A stretch of DNA of 64,000 nt from an uncultured Bacteroidota bacterium. Lineage in GTDB: Bacteria; Bacteroidota; Bacteroidia; B-17B0; Aurantibacillaceae. The notes under the pieces were generated by a model, which did not search any database, was not told the DNA's origin, and was given only the letters and a program-made list of their open reading frames with translations. Below are positions 55,230 through 63,864 of the stretch, piece after piece; positions within the stretch are counted from its first letter, which is position 1; the number at the start of each line of letters is the position of its first letter. The position numbers were made by a program, and so were the translations under genes. The DNA is taken from positions 31,283 to 95,282 of the forward strand of contig CAITNS010000048.1 of the NCBI GenBank assembly GCA_903893815.1. The letters run 5' to 3'.

Positions 55230-55985
55230 TTACCAACTACCACCTGAGCCGCCTCCTCCTCCAGAGCCGCCTCCGAATCCGCCAAAAGAAGAACCGCCAC
55301 CGCCACCACTAAATCCACCAAAGGATGAACCGCCACCGTAATAGGTCATTCCGCCACCTCTGCCGCCGCCATTTTTAAACATAAGAATGATAAAAATCAC
55401 AAGGAAAATGATAAATAAAATAGGATGTTCAACAATAAAACCCTTTAAAACAGGTTGTTTTGTGTTTGTTTTTTCGTTGTATTCGCCTTTGGCAGCTTGC
55501 ATTAACGCCTGACAACCAGCTTCTAAGCCTTCGTAAAATTGTTGTTCCTTAAAATAAGGAACTATTTGATTTTCGCGAATATGTTTGGTTTGTAAATCGG
55601 TAATTGCGCCTTCTAAACCATAACCAACAGAGATAAATAATTTGCGTTCTCCTGAGCCACCAGTGGGTTTAACTAATATAACCACTCCATTGTTTTTACC
55701 TTTTTGCCCAACGCCCCAACTATTTAAAACACCTACGGCAAAAGAGGCATCATCTAAGCCATTTAAATCGTCAACAATAACTATGCAAATTTGATTAGAG
55801 GTTTCTAAACCAAAATCTTGTAATTGGCGTTCAAGCTGCTCGGCTTGTGGCGAAGAAATAAAGTCTGGAAATTCCTTTGATAAATTATTATATAAACGAT
55901 CGGGGTTTGGCCTTTCGGGAATTTGCGCTAAACAAGGTTTCACAAAAAGTGAAATAAAAGCGATTATCCAAAAAAGAGCTTTCAA
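55230..55985 (-). CDS. TPM-domain membrane protein with Gly-rich tail (YgcG-like)
   Basis: 251 residues. Signal peptide (1-20), TPM domain (about 45-160: I-C-I-V-I-V-D-D-L-N-G-L-D, Y-G-L-E-G-A-I-T-D), one membrane helix (about 188-205), then a tail of Gly/Ser repeats ending G-G-S-W. TPM domains are thought to act in envelope maintenance and photosystem II repair relatives. It is directly contiguous with the second TPM gene and close to lemA, a recurrent arrangement. Confidence 0.9.
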   Translation of the reverse strand: MKALFWIIAFISLFVKPCLAQIPERPNPDRLYNNLSKEFPDFISSPQAEQLERQLQDFGLETSNQICIVIVDDLNGLDDASFAVGVLNSWGVGQKGKNNGVVILVKPTGGSGERKLFISVGYGLEGAITDLQTKHIRENQIVPYFKEQQFYEGLEAGCQALMQAAKGEYNEKTNTKQPVLKGFIVEHPILFIIFLVIFIILMFKNGGGRGGGMTYYGGGSSFGGFSGGGGGSSFGGFGGGSGGGGGSGGSW

Positions 55986-56420
55986 TTAGTAAGAAATGGT
56001 ATTAGAAAGTTCGTTTTTATCGTTAGTCTCAATAGGAAAGTGCAATTTTAATTTTTCTCCGCATAATTCTACAGCTTTTTCTATTCCAAAAACATAATTG
56101 TTTTGTTTAAAATAACTGATAGCGCAATCCGTAATGCTTTTCCAAAACTCATCACTTACCTTTTGATGAATAGCTTCATCGCCCCAAACAGCAAATGATT
56201 TGGATTCAATAGCTAAAAAAAACAAAATGCCATTACGGTCTTTTGTTTGGTGCATGTTGAGTTTTGCAAAATGTTTTTTACATTCCTCTAAAGCATCGCC
56301 TTTGCAAGTTTTTTCAATATGTATACGTATTTCGCCCGAGGTTTTTGCTTCGGCTAATTGAATCGCTTTTACCAAGCGTTCATCATCTGTGGCAGATAAT
56401 AATCGTTTTTTAAAAAACAT
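55986..56420 (-). CDS. Cytoplasmic-type TPM-domain protein
   Basis: 144 residues without signal peptide. TPM-type motifs include T-S-G-E-I-R-I-H-I-E, G-I-L-F-F-L-A-I-E-S-K-S-F-A-V-W-G-D, and F-G-I-E-K-A-V-E-L. It lies between lemA (2 bases) and the YgcG-like gene (adjoining), so all three are likely translated from one mRNA. Confidence 0.87.
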   Translation of the reverse strand: MFFKKRLLSATDDERLVKAIQLAEAKTSGEIRIHIEKTCKGDALEECKKHFAKLNMHQTKDRNGILFFLAIESKSFAVWGDEAIHQKVSDEFWKSITDCAISYFKQNNYVFGIEKAVELCGEKLKLHFPIETNDKNELSNTISY

Positions 56421-56422
56421 AC

Positions 56423-57013
56423 TTATTTAATATTCATCTCTACTTTAGGTGCTTTCTCAGCACCAGCCTCTGCTTCAAAATAAGTAGCATCTTTATAACC
56501 CCAAGCAAATAAACTTGCAGGAATTTTTTTAATGCTTGCATTAAATTCTCTTACCACATCGTTGTATTTCATGCGTTCTACGGCAATTCTGTTTTCGCAA
56601 CCTTCTAATTCTACTCGTAATTCGCTAAAAGCTTGGCTCGATTTTAGGTTAGGGTAATTTTCGGTTACCATCAATAATTTAGAAATAGCAGATGATAATT
56701 CTCCTTGAACTTGTTTAAACTGATTCATGTTTTCAGCGGTCATATTTGTAGGGTCGATAGTAACTTGAGTTGCTTTTGCACGAGCTTCTACAACGCCTGT
56801 TAATGTTGATTTTTCAAAATTTGCTTCAGCTTCCACTGTTTTAACAATGTTTGGAATTAAATCAATACGACGTTGGTATTGACTTTCTACTTGGTGCCAT
56901 TGAGCGGATACGTTTTCGTTTAAATCCACAAATCGGTTACGCGTACTGCATCCATAACCCATAAGTATTAACAATAATGCCCCAATTGCTCCTATAATAA
57001 TAATTCTTTTCAT
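56423..57013 (-). CDS. lemA: LemA family protein
   Basis: 196 residues. A short N-terminal membrane anchor (I-I-I-G-A-I-G-A-L-L-L-I-L-M-G-Y-G-C) has a lipobox-like G-Y-G-C, so it may be a lipoprotein. The helical bundle includes A-Q-W-H-Q-V-E-S-Q-Y-Q-R-R-I-D-L-I-P-N-I-V, L-S-S-A-I-S-K-L-L-M-V-T-E-N-Y-P-N-L-K-S, and V-R-E-F-N-A-S-I. LemA proteins occur with TPM genes in many bacteria; exact function unclear. Confidence 0.93.
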   Translation of the reverse strand: MKRIIIIGAIGALLLILMGYGCSTRNRFVDLNENVSAQWHQVESQYQRRIDLIPNIVKTVEAEANFEKSTLTGVVEARAKATQVTIDPTNMTAENMNQFKQVQGELSSAISKLLMVTENYPNLKSSQAFSELRVELEGCENRIAVERMKYNDVVREFNASIKKIPASLFAWGYKDATYFEAEAGAEKAPKVEMNIK

Positions 57014-57135
57014 AGCGTTTTGTTTGTGTACGATGATGCTCGTTTTATTTGTAATAAAAGGATTGGTTCGTACGTTTTAATGTATTAAATAATTTAGTGT
57101 GAAGATAAAAATAATTACCTTAGAAGCTATTACCG

Positions 57136-58872
57136 TTGGTACAGAAATTAACATATTTTATCCTGATTGTGTTTTTGGCAAAACTGCCCTTAAAAGCACA
57201 AGTTGCTTATAAATTACAAGTGATAAACACAGATAGTGCGTCGGTTTTTAAAAAGATAAGTTACAAAAAACAATTTTCGGACAAAGCTTATATCGAAAAA
57301 GAAGCTAATAAAATTTATATGTCCTTAATTGATGCTAGTTACATTTCGGCAAGTTTGGATAGTATCAAAAGAGATTCTTTAAACTATAAAGCATACATCA
57401 GCGCGGGTAAAAAATATAAATGGGTAAACTTATATTATTCTAAAAAAGACCAAGCCATTGTTAGTAAGCTAGGATATAATGAACGTTTTTTTACAAAGCG
57501 CCCTTTTAAGTTTTCGGAACTTTCAAAGTTTATGGAGAAAATTATTACTTATTACGAAAACAATGGTTACCCTTTTGCTTCCGCTAAATTAGATAGTGTA
57601 CGATTTGAAAATTCAAATATTGCCGCCAAATTAAAAATTGAGAAAAATGTGTTTATAAAGCTTGATAGCCTTATTACAGAAGGAACAGGAAAAGTAAGTC
57701 AGAAATTTTTGTTGAGGTACTTGGGTATTAAAAATGGAATGCCCTACAATACCGAAGTTTTTATGGGCGTTTCAAAAAAAATAAAGCAGTTGCCATTTGT
57801 TACTGAAAAGAAGTCGCCTATTATTCAACTAACCGACAAGCAAAATAAACTGTTTTTATTTTTAGAGAAAAAAAATGCCTCGCAGTTTGATGGTATTGTT
57901 GGGATTTTGCCCGACGATAAAGGTAAAACAGTATTTACCGGAGATTTAAAAATTAAGTTGGTTAGTACTATTTTTAAAAGCGGCGAAACGGTAGATATTC
58001 AGTGGCGTAGATTACAAACCCAAACGCAAGATTTAAAAGCTAATTTAATTTATCCATACATTGGAGGCCTGCCTGTTGGAGTGGATTATAACATTAAAAT
58101 TTACAAAAAAGACACCTCCTTTATAGATGTGAATAATGCGATTGGGTTAAACTATTATTTTAATGGGTTAAATTATGTAAAACTGTTTTACAAACAACGA
58201 AATGCCAATTTAATTTCTACGGCCGGTTTCGCAAATGTTACAGTGTTGCCGGATTATGCCGACGTTATTACAAAAGCTTATGGTTTAGGATTATTTATAG
58301 AAAAATTTGATTATAGATTTAACCCTCGAAAAGGGTTTGGAATTAATATTCAAGGCTCGGTGGGTAGCCGACAGATCAAGAAAAACCCAAAAGTAAATGA
58401 TGTGGCTTATTCTACATTAGCTTTAAAAACATCGCAATACCAAGTAGAGGGAACACTTGTTGGCTATATTAATTTAGTTAAAAATCATGTGGTTAAATTA
58501 TCTTCTCAATTTGGAAGTGTATTTGGTAATACCATTTATAAAAACGAGTTATTTAGAATTGGAGGCTTAAGAACGTTAAGAGGATTTGATGAAGAAAGTA
58601 TTTTTGCTTCATCTTATGTGATACCAACGATTGAGTATCGCTTTTTATTTGAAAAAAACTCTAATTTATTTGTGTTTTACGAGGGGGCTTGGTATCAAAA
58701 TCATAGTGTGAATAGTAAAATTGACGACACGCCCATGAGTGTTGGCGCGGGCATTAATTTTGAAACCAAAGCGGGCATTTTTAATTTAAGTTATGCTATT
58801 GGAAAACAACAAGGCAATGGCTTTGATTTGCGAATAGGAAAAATACACGCGGGTTTAACGGCATTGTTTTAG
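57136..58872 (+). CDS. BamA/TamA-family outer-membrane protein (TTG start)
   Basis: 578 residues. The start is TTG at 57136, because the frame has a stop codon at 57121-57123, no ATG lies upstream, and the next ATG (57319) would remove the signal peptide (V-Q-K-L-T-Y-F-I-L-I-V-F-L...A-Q). The N-terminal half is POTRA-like. The 16-stranded barrel region includes R-I-G-G-L-R-T-L-R-G-F-D-E, the conserved R-G-F loop that folds into the barrel. It lacks the multiple POTRAs of BamA itself, so a TamA/ShlB-like role is more likely. Confidence 0.87.
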   Translation: MVQKLTYFILIVFLAKLPLKAQVAYKLQVINTDSASVFKKISYKKQFSDKAYIEKEANKIYMSLIDASYISASLDSIKRDSLNYKAYISAGKKYKWVNLYYSKKDQAIVSKLGYNERFFTKRPFKFSELSKFMEKIITYYENNGYPFASAKLDSVRFENSNIAAKLKIEKNVFIKLDSLITEGTGKVSQKFLLRYLGIKNGMPYNTEVFMGVSKKIKQLPFVTEKKSPIIQLTDKQNKLFLFLEKKNASQFDGIVGILPDDKGKTVFTGDLKIKLVSTIFKSGETVDIQWRRLQTQTQDLKANLIYPYIGGLPVGVDYNIKIYKKDTSFIDVNNAIGLNYYFNGLNYVKLFYKQRNANLISTAGFANVTVLPDYADVITKAYGLGLFIEKFDYRFNPRKGFGINIQGSVGSRQIKKNPKVNDVAYSTLALKTSQYQVEGTLVGYINLVKNHVVKLSSQFGSVFGNTIYKNELFRIGGLRTLRGFDEESIFASSYVIPTIEYRFLFEKNSNLFVFYEGAWYQNHSVNSKIDDTPMSVGAGINFETKAGIFNLSYAIGKQQGNGFDLRIGKIHAGLTALF

Positions 58873-58937
58873 TGTCTAGTATAGTTATATCAAACTTTGT
58901 AATGCTAATTTCAAAAAGTAATTTATTATTTTAGTAT

Positions 58938-60983
58938 ATGATAAATTTTAAATCCATACCTTTTTTAAAAATCTTACTACCTTATTTAGTTGGGATTATA
59001 GCTTTTTTTTATTTTGGTTTGTTTCAAAAACTACATGTGTTTTTTTTAAGCGCATTAACTTTATGGTTATTAGCTTTTATCGTTCAAAAATTTTATACTC
59101 CAAGAGAGCACTTTAAAAAAGGAATTTACATCCTTCTTACAAATATTTTATTGTTTTTATTAGCATTTGAAGCTTGTTATTTATACAATGATAAAAATAA
59201 TAGCAATCATTATTCGCATCATGTATCTTATCAACCACAATCTTTTATTGCAACAATAACAGATATTCCGGTAACATCCGAAAAATTTATTAAAATCCCA
59301 GTTCAAATTAATTGTATCGAAGAAAATAAGCAATGGCATTATTCAGAAGGGAATTCGATTGTTTATTTGAGAAATGATTCTAGAGTAAAATTTAATCTAG
59401 GGAACACACTTTTATTGAACACAACGTTTAGCCATATAAATGAACCCAAAAACCCGAATGAATTTGATTATAAAACGTTTTTAGAAAACAGAAACATATT
59501 TCATGTGGTTTATTCTACAACTAGTAAAACACATGTTTTTTCTAAATCCAACACTCATTTTAGTCTAACTGGTTTAGGGGTTCAAATTAAATCGCATTTA
59601 ATTTCTGTTCTTCGCAATAGTAATTTATCTCAAGATGCTTTTTCTATATGTTCGGCTTTATTAGTTGGTTACGATGATGAAATTGAAAGTGAGGTGATGC
59701 AAAGTTTTTCTCATTCAGGCACTTTACATATTTTATCTGTTTCCGGAATGCATACAGGTGTGCTTTATGCTATTTTAATTTATATATTTTCTTTATTCGA
59801 TAAGTATGATCGATATAAGAAAACGAAATTTGTTTTTGTATTAAGTTTATTGTGTTTGTTTGTCGTCGTTACAGGTTTATCGCCCTCGGTTTTAAGAGCG
59901 GCTTTAATGTTAGGCTTAATATTATTTGGAAAAACATTTTATAAACAGGGAAACGCCTATAATACGTTATTGTTTTCTGCTTTTTTATTATTGCTTATTA
60001 ATCCTTATTTAGTAAAAGATGTTGGTTTTTTATTGAGCTATTGTGCTGTAGGTGGCATTATGTATTTGTATCCTATTTTAGCAAAGCTTTATGTTTTTCA
60101 AAATAAAATAATTCAGTGGCTATGGACCAGCGTTTTAATTTCGGTTGCGGCCACTATATTCACATTACCGGTTTCATTGTATTTCTTTCATCAATTTCCT
60201 ATTTGGTTTGTGCTTTCTAATTTATTAATTATCCCTATTAGTATGCTATTGATGCTTGGAGCTGCCTTGTTTTTAATTCTTTATAAAATTGCATTTCTTA
60301 ATCAACTATTAGTTTATCTCATTAATGGAACTACCTCTTTAATGCTATGGTTAGCTCAATTAACCGATAATCCACAATATGGCTTTGTTGATTTTATTAC
60401 TTTTACAAAAACTGACATATTGTTTTTGTCTTTAGTAATTGCATTAAGTTTATTAATTATTGCAAGTAAAAAGCATAAGCATGTATTGATATTGTGTAGC
60501 GTTATAATTACTTGGTTGTTGGTTTCAATTTTTGATACATTTCAGCAAAAACAAGAAAAGGAGTTTGTAGTTTTTCATGTTAAACAAAAAACCGTTTTTG
60601 CATTACGACTAGGCCAAACTATTTACGCTCATTTTGATGACATTAGTTCCAAAGAGTTTCAACGATATGTGAAGCCATATTTGTTAACCATTTCTAATTT
60701 AAAGGTAGTAGATACTAAATCCAATGTTTTACAGGTGGATTCTACTTATATTGTAAATAACCATCAAAACGGTTCTTTATCAAAAACACTAACTGCAAAG
60801 TATATTTTGATAAGTAAGGATACGCCATTAGAACTCACAACTAATTATAAAAGTAAACCCATGGTTATTGCCGATTGCAGTAACAGTTATAAATTTGTAA
60901 AGCAATTAAAAAAGCAATGTGCTTTATTAGAAATACCTTTTTATTGGGTAAAAGAAAACGGAGCTATACAAATAACATTATAG
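58938..60983 (+). CDS. comEC: ComEC/Rec2-type membrane channel protein
   Basis: 681 residues. N-terminal membrane helices and a DUF4131-like domain (about 60-190) are followed by the Competence domain, with S-G-T-L-H-I-L-S-V-S-G-M-H and T-G-L-S-P-S-V-L-R-A. About ten membrane helices span 230-510. The C-terminal metallo-beta-lactamase domain of full-length ComEC is absent; the last 160 residues do not show its H-x-H-x-D motif. ComEC carries single-stranded DNA across the inner membrane in transformation, but other competence genes are not in the window. Confidence 0.9.
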   Translation: MINFKSIPFLKILLPYLVGIIAFFYFGLFQKLHVFFLSALTLWLLAFIVQKFYTPREHFKKGIYILLTNILLFLLAFEACYLYNDKNNSNHYSHHVSYQPQSFIATITDIPVTSEKFIKIPVQINCIEENKQWHYSEGNSIVYLRNDSRVKFNLGNTLLLNTTFSHINEPKNPNEFDYKTFLENRNIFHVVYSTTSKTHVFSKSNTHFSLTGLGVQIKSHLISVLRNSNLSQDAFSICSALLVGYDDEIESEVMQSFSHSGTLHILSVSGMHTGVLYAILIYIFSLFDKYDRYKKTKFVFVLSLLCLFVVVTGLSPSVLRAALMLGLILFGKTFYKQGNAYNTLLFSAFLLLLINPYLVKDVGFLLSYCAVGGIMYLYPILAKLYVFQNKIIQWLWTSVLISVAATIFTLPVSLYFFHQFPIWFVLSNLLIIPISMLLMLGAALFLILYKIAFLNQLLVYLINGTTSLMLWLAQLTDNPQYGFVDFITFTKTDILFLSLVIALSLLIIASKKHKHVLILCSVIITWLLVSIFDTFQQKQEKEFVVFHVKQKTVFALRLGQTIYAHFDDISSKEFQRYVKPYLLTISNLKVVDTKSNVLQVDSTYIVNNHQNGSLSKTLTAKYILISKDTPLELTTNYKSKPMVIADCSNSYKFVKQLKKQCALLEIPFYWVKENGAIQITL

Positions 60984-61170
60984 AATATGAAATAGCCATG
61001 GTTTGTCTAAACACAACCACAAATGATTAATCCCGATTGCTATCGGGAGGGTATACCATATGACAATAAAAAAACAATAAATAACTAAATATGAAATAGC
61101 CATGTGCCTGAACGCACAAACACAAATGAAGATACATGGCGTATACCATATGACAATTAAAAAAAATAAA
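60984..61170 (+). repeat. Tandem duplication of the leader of the Smr gene
   Basis: Two units share AATATGAAATAGCCATG (60984-61000 and 61088-61104), a CACAAATGA segment and GTATACCATATGACAAT (61051 and 61141). Unit one has an extra CCCGATTGCTATCGGG hairpin (61032-61047). Both carry ATG-AAA-TAG followed by a second ATG, so each could encode tiny peptides. Confidence 0.7.
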
Positions 61171-61179
61171 TATCTACAT

Positions 61180-62169
61180 ATGAAACTAAGAATAGGAGAT
61201 AAGGTTCGTTTTTTGAATGAAGTGGGAGAAGGAGTTATTACAAGATTTAAAGATAAAGAAACGGTTTTTGTAGAAATGCAAGATGGCTTTGAAATCCCTT
61301 ATTTGTGCAAGCATTTAGTGCCAATACACACCGAATTGATTTTAAATCCAGAAGTAGAAAACATGGAGATGGAATTAGAAACCATTTTATCTGATTCAAT
61401 TTATTTTATCATTGAGCCAGATCATGATATGCCCGCTCTGGTGAGCGATTATAAATTTTACTTATTTAATTCATCTTCTTATAACGTGATGTTTTCTTAT
61501 TCAGTCAAAGATGACGAGTATTTTCAAACATTGAAACACGGAGAGTTAGGCGCGTACCAAAAAATATTTTTGAAACAGGTTAAGAAAAATTTCTTTAAGG
61601 AATATGCTTATCATAAAATAGAATGTTTGTTTTATAAAAACATGCACTATAAATCACAAATTCCATTAGCTGAGATTTTATACATCAATGATAAAATCAT
61701 GTCGCAGTCAACCTTAATTCAGCATAACGAATTTAAGTTTCCAGTGTATGCTTATATTTTAAAAGAGAACTTTTTAGATAAAGAAATTGTTGAGAAATCG
61801 ATTACGATGGAAGACATGACTCGATTAAAAGCCATTAAGGAATTTAAACAACCACAAAAAACATCTGTTGCTAAGCAAAAAATAAAAGACCTTACTCGCG
61901 AAATAGATTTGCATATTGAAGAGTTAGTTGACTCGTATAAAAATTTAACTAATTACGAGATCATGTCTATTCAGCTCGAACGTTTTGAGAAGGAATTACA
62001 ATATTGCATAAGTAATGGCATCAAAAAACTGATTGTTATTCACGGTGTTGGAAACGGAAAACTTAAACAAGAAATTACTTTAATTTTAAAAACCATAGAT
62101 GATATTGAATATTATGACGCATCCTACAAAGACTATGGCTATGGGGCTACCGAAGTGCGAATATATTAA
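61180..62169 (+). CDS. DUF2027/Smr-domain protein
   Basis: 329 residues from the ATG at 61180, where M-K-L-R-I-G-D-K-V-R-F matches the family start; in-frame ATGs at 61102, 61126 and 61150 lie in the duplicated leader. The N-terminal DUF2027 part (1-80) is followed by a middle beta domain. The Smr domain covers about 245-329: I-D-L-H-I-E-E-L and I-H-G-V-G-N-G-K-L-K, the nuclease-type H-G-x-G-x-G motif. Smr domains nick or bind nucleic acid (MutS2-like). The role here is unknown. Confidence 0.9.
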   Translation: MKLRIGDKVRFLNEVGEGVITRFKDKETVFVEMQDGFEIPYLCKHLVPIHTELILNPEVENMEMELETILSDSIYFIIEPDHDMPALVSDYKFYLFNSSSYNVMFSYSVKDDEYFQTLKHGELGAYQKIFLKQVKKNFFKEYAYHKIECLFYKNMHYKSQIPLAEILYINDKIMSQSTLIQHNEFKFPVYAYILKENFLDKEIVEKSITMEDMTRLKAIKEFKQPQKTSVAKQKIKDLTREIDLHIEELVDSYKNLTNYEIMSIQLERFEKELQYCISNGIKKLIVIHGVGNGKLKQEITLILKTIDDIEYYDASYKDYGYGATEVRIY

Positions 62170-62178
62170 TATAAAAAA

Positions 62179-62295
62179 GAGTCTGTCTCAAAAGTAATTT
62201 TGTTAGTTTTTAATCGAATATAAAGCCCGCTAATCGTTAAATTGCGGGCTTTGTCTATTTTGTCAGCATGTTTTTGAGACTATTGAGACAACCTC
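62179..62295. mobile_element. MITE-like element with IS1182-type inverted ends
   Basis: Left end GAGTCTGTCTCAAAAG and the complement of the right end GAGGTTGTCTCAATAG agree at 13 of 16 positions, extended by A and T runs outside. The GAGnnTGTCTCAA end resembles IS1182-family termini. Inside lies a hairpin AAAGCCCGC / GCGGGCTTT (62222-62230, 62244-62252) that can serve as a terminator between convergent genes. No coding region and no clear target-site duplication. Confidence 0.6.
62222..62252. terminator. Hairpin terminator inside the MITE-like element
   Basis: A 9-bp perfect stem AAAGCCCGC / GCGGGCTTT with a 13-nt loop. Convergent Smr and kbl genes flank it. Confidence 0.6.
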
Positions 62296-62315
62296 TTTCA
62301 TTACCGGAATTTTAA

Positions 62316-63503
62316 TTACTTAATCACCCCTAACTCTTTTCCTACTTTTTCAAAAGCCTTAATCGCCTTATCAAGATGATCTTGATTATGGGCAGCACTG
62401 AGCTGAACACGAATGCGTGCTTTGTCTTTTGGTACTACCGGGAAGAAGAATCCTATAACATAAATACCTTCGTCAAGTAATTTTGCAGCAAATGTTTGTG
62501 CTAATTTAGCATCGTATAGCATCACTGGTACAATGGCACTATCACCATCTTTAATTTCCAAGCCAATAGCTTTCATTCCATTCTTAAAATAGTTTACGTT
62601 CCATTCTAATTTATCGCGTAAATCAGTTGAGGAACTTAAAATATCAAATACTGCTAAACTTGCACCAACTATGCTTGGAGCCAAAGAATTACTAAATAAG
62701 TATGGACGAGAACGTTGACGTAATAATTCAATAATTTCTTTCCTACCAGAGGTAAACCCACCCATAGCGCCTCCTAGGGCTTTTCCTAATGTGCCAGTAA
62801 TGATATCTACTCGTCCTATAACATTTTTTGCCTCAATAGTTCCTCTTCCTGTTTTACCAATAAAGCCACTTGCATGACATTCATCTACCATTACCAAGGC
62901 ATTATATTTATCTGCTAAATCACAGATTTTATCTAATGGTGCTACAAAGCCGTCCATACTAAACACGCCATCTGTTACAATGATACGGTAACGTTGAACT
63001 TGTGCTTTTATTAATTGTTCTTCTAAATCTGCCATGTCGCAGTTTTTGTAGCGGTAACGTTGAGCTTTACATAAACGTACACCATCAATAATCGAAGCGT
63101 GGTTTAGTTCATCCGAAATAATGGCGTCTTGTTCATCAAATAGAGGTTCAAATACTCCACCATTTGCATCAAAAGCTGCAGCGTACAATATGGTATCTTC
63201 TGTACCAAGAAAACTTGCAATTTTCGATTCAAGTTCTTTATGAATGTCTTGAGTGCCGCAAATAAATCGAACGCTGCTCATTCCGAATCCATGAGTATCC
63301 AGAGCGTTTTTGGCGCCTTCAATTACTTTTGGATGAGAAGATAAGCCCAGATAATTATTTGCACAAAAAATAATAACATCCTTGTTATTTACTTTCACCA
63401 CGGCATCCATTGGGGTAGTAATAACACGTTCTTTTTTGAACAAACCATTTTGTTCTATTTCATTTAATTGACTTTGTAAATGCTCTTGAAATTTTCCGTA
63501 CAT
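62316..63503 (-). CDS. kbl: Glycine C-acetyltransferase (2-amino-3-ketobutyrate CoA ligase)
   Basis: 395 residues. PLP-dependent alpha-oxoamine synthase that interconverts 2-amino-3-ketobutyrate + CoA and glycine + acetyl-CoA (threonine breakdown). Motifs: F-C-A-N-N-Y-L-G-L-S, G-M-S-S-V-R-F-I-C-G-T, D-E-L-N-H-A-S-I-I-D-G, V-D-E-C-H-A-S-G-F-I-G and the PLP lysine in G-T-L-G-K-A-L-G-G. Serine palmitoyltransferase is related, but the N-terminus and V-R-F-I-C-G-T favour Kbl. No tdh gene is adjacent. Confidence 0.92.
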   Translation of the reverse strand: MYGKFQEHLQSQLNEIEQNGLFKKERVITTPMDAVVKVNNKDVIIFCANNYLGLSSHPKVIEGAKNALDTHGFGMSSVRFICGTQDIHKELESKIASFLGTEDTILYAAAFDANGGVFEPLFDEQDAIISDELNHASIIDGVRLCKAQRYRYKNCDMADLEEQLIKAQVQRYRIIVTDGVFSMDGFVAPLDKICDLADKYNALVMVDECHASGFIGKTGRGTIEAKNVIGRVDIITGTLGKALGGAMGGFTSGRKEIIELLRQRSRPYLFSNSLAPSIVGASLAVFDILSSSTDLRDKLEWNVNYFKNGMKAIGLEIKDGDSAIVPVMLYDAKLAQTFAAKLLDEGIYVIGFFFPVVPKDKARIRVQLSAAHNQDHLDKAIKAFEKVGKELGVIK

Positions 63504-63592
63504 AATGCTAGATTTTGAGATACAAATTAAAGAATATTCACTGATTTTATAGATTTTTTGACCTTAAATATTCGATAAATTGTAAAATTTCG

Positions 63593-63600
63593 TATATTTG
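63593..63600 (+). promoter_or_regulatory. -7 promoter element of the tRNA-Leu gene
   Basis: TATATTTG matches TAnnTTTG and ends 11 bases before the mature tRNA 5' end. A well-spaced -33 TTTG could not be found. Confidence 0.4.
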
Positions 63601-63611
63601 ACCTCCTAAAC

Positions 63612-63691
63612 GCGCACGTGGCGTAATTGGTAGCCGCGCCAGACTTAGGATCTGGTCCGTGAGGGTGGGGGTTCGAGTCCCTTCGTGCGTA
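63612..63691 (+). tRNA. tRNA-Leu (anticodon UAG)
   Basis: A 7-bp acceptor stem (GCGCACG/CGTGCGT with a terminal G-U pair) and discriminator A. The anticodon arm CCAGA-CTTAGGA-TCTGG gives anticodon TAG at 63646-63648. The T-loop reads TTCGAGT. The variable region is of the class II length range for leucine, though short. CCA is not encoded. Confidence 0.9.
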
Positions 63692-63714
63692 CTTTTTGTG
63701 TCGCTAAGACACAC

Positions 63715-63752
63715 AAAATCCAAATAGAGTTTTCTCTATTTGGATTTTTTAT
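63715..63752 (+). terminator. Terminator after tRNA-Leu
   Basis: A perfect 15-bp stem (63715-63729 with 63734-63748), a TTTT loop and a trailing T run. Confidence 0.85.
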
Positions 63753-63864
63753 TTCAATAACTTGATTTTCTGTGTTGCCATGTTTTACCTTATTGCAATC
63801 ACTGAATTATTTTGTCTAGTCCTGAAAAAAGTTGACACGGGTTAGATTGTAAAATTACATTAAA

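Noticed and set aside
58938..60983. ComEC as part of a competence island
   Set aside because: No other transformation gene is nearby, and comEC is a usual core gene in Bacteroidota.
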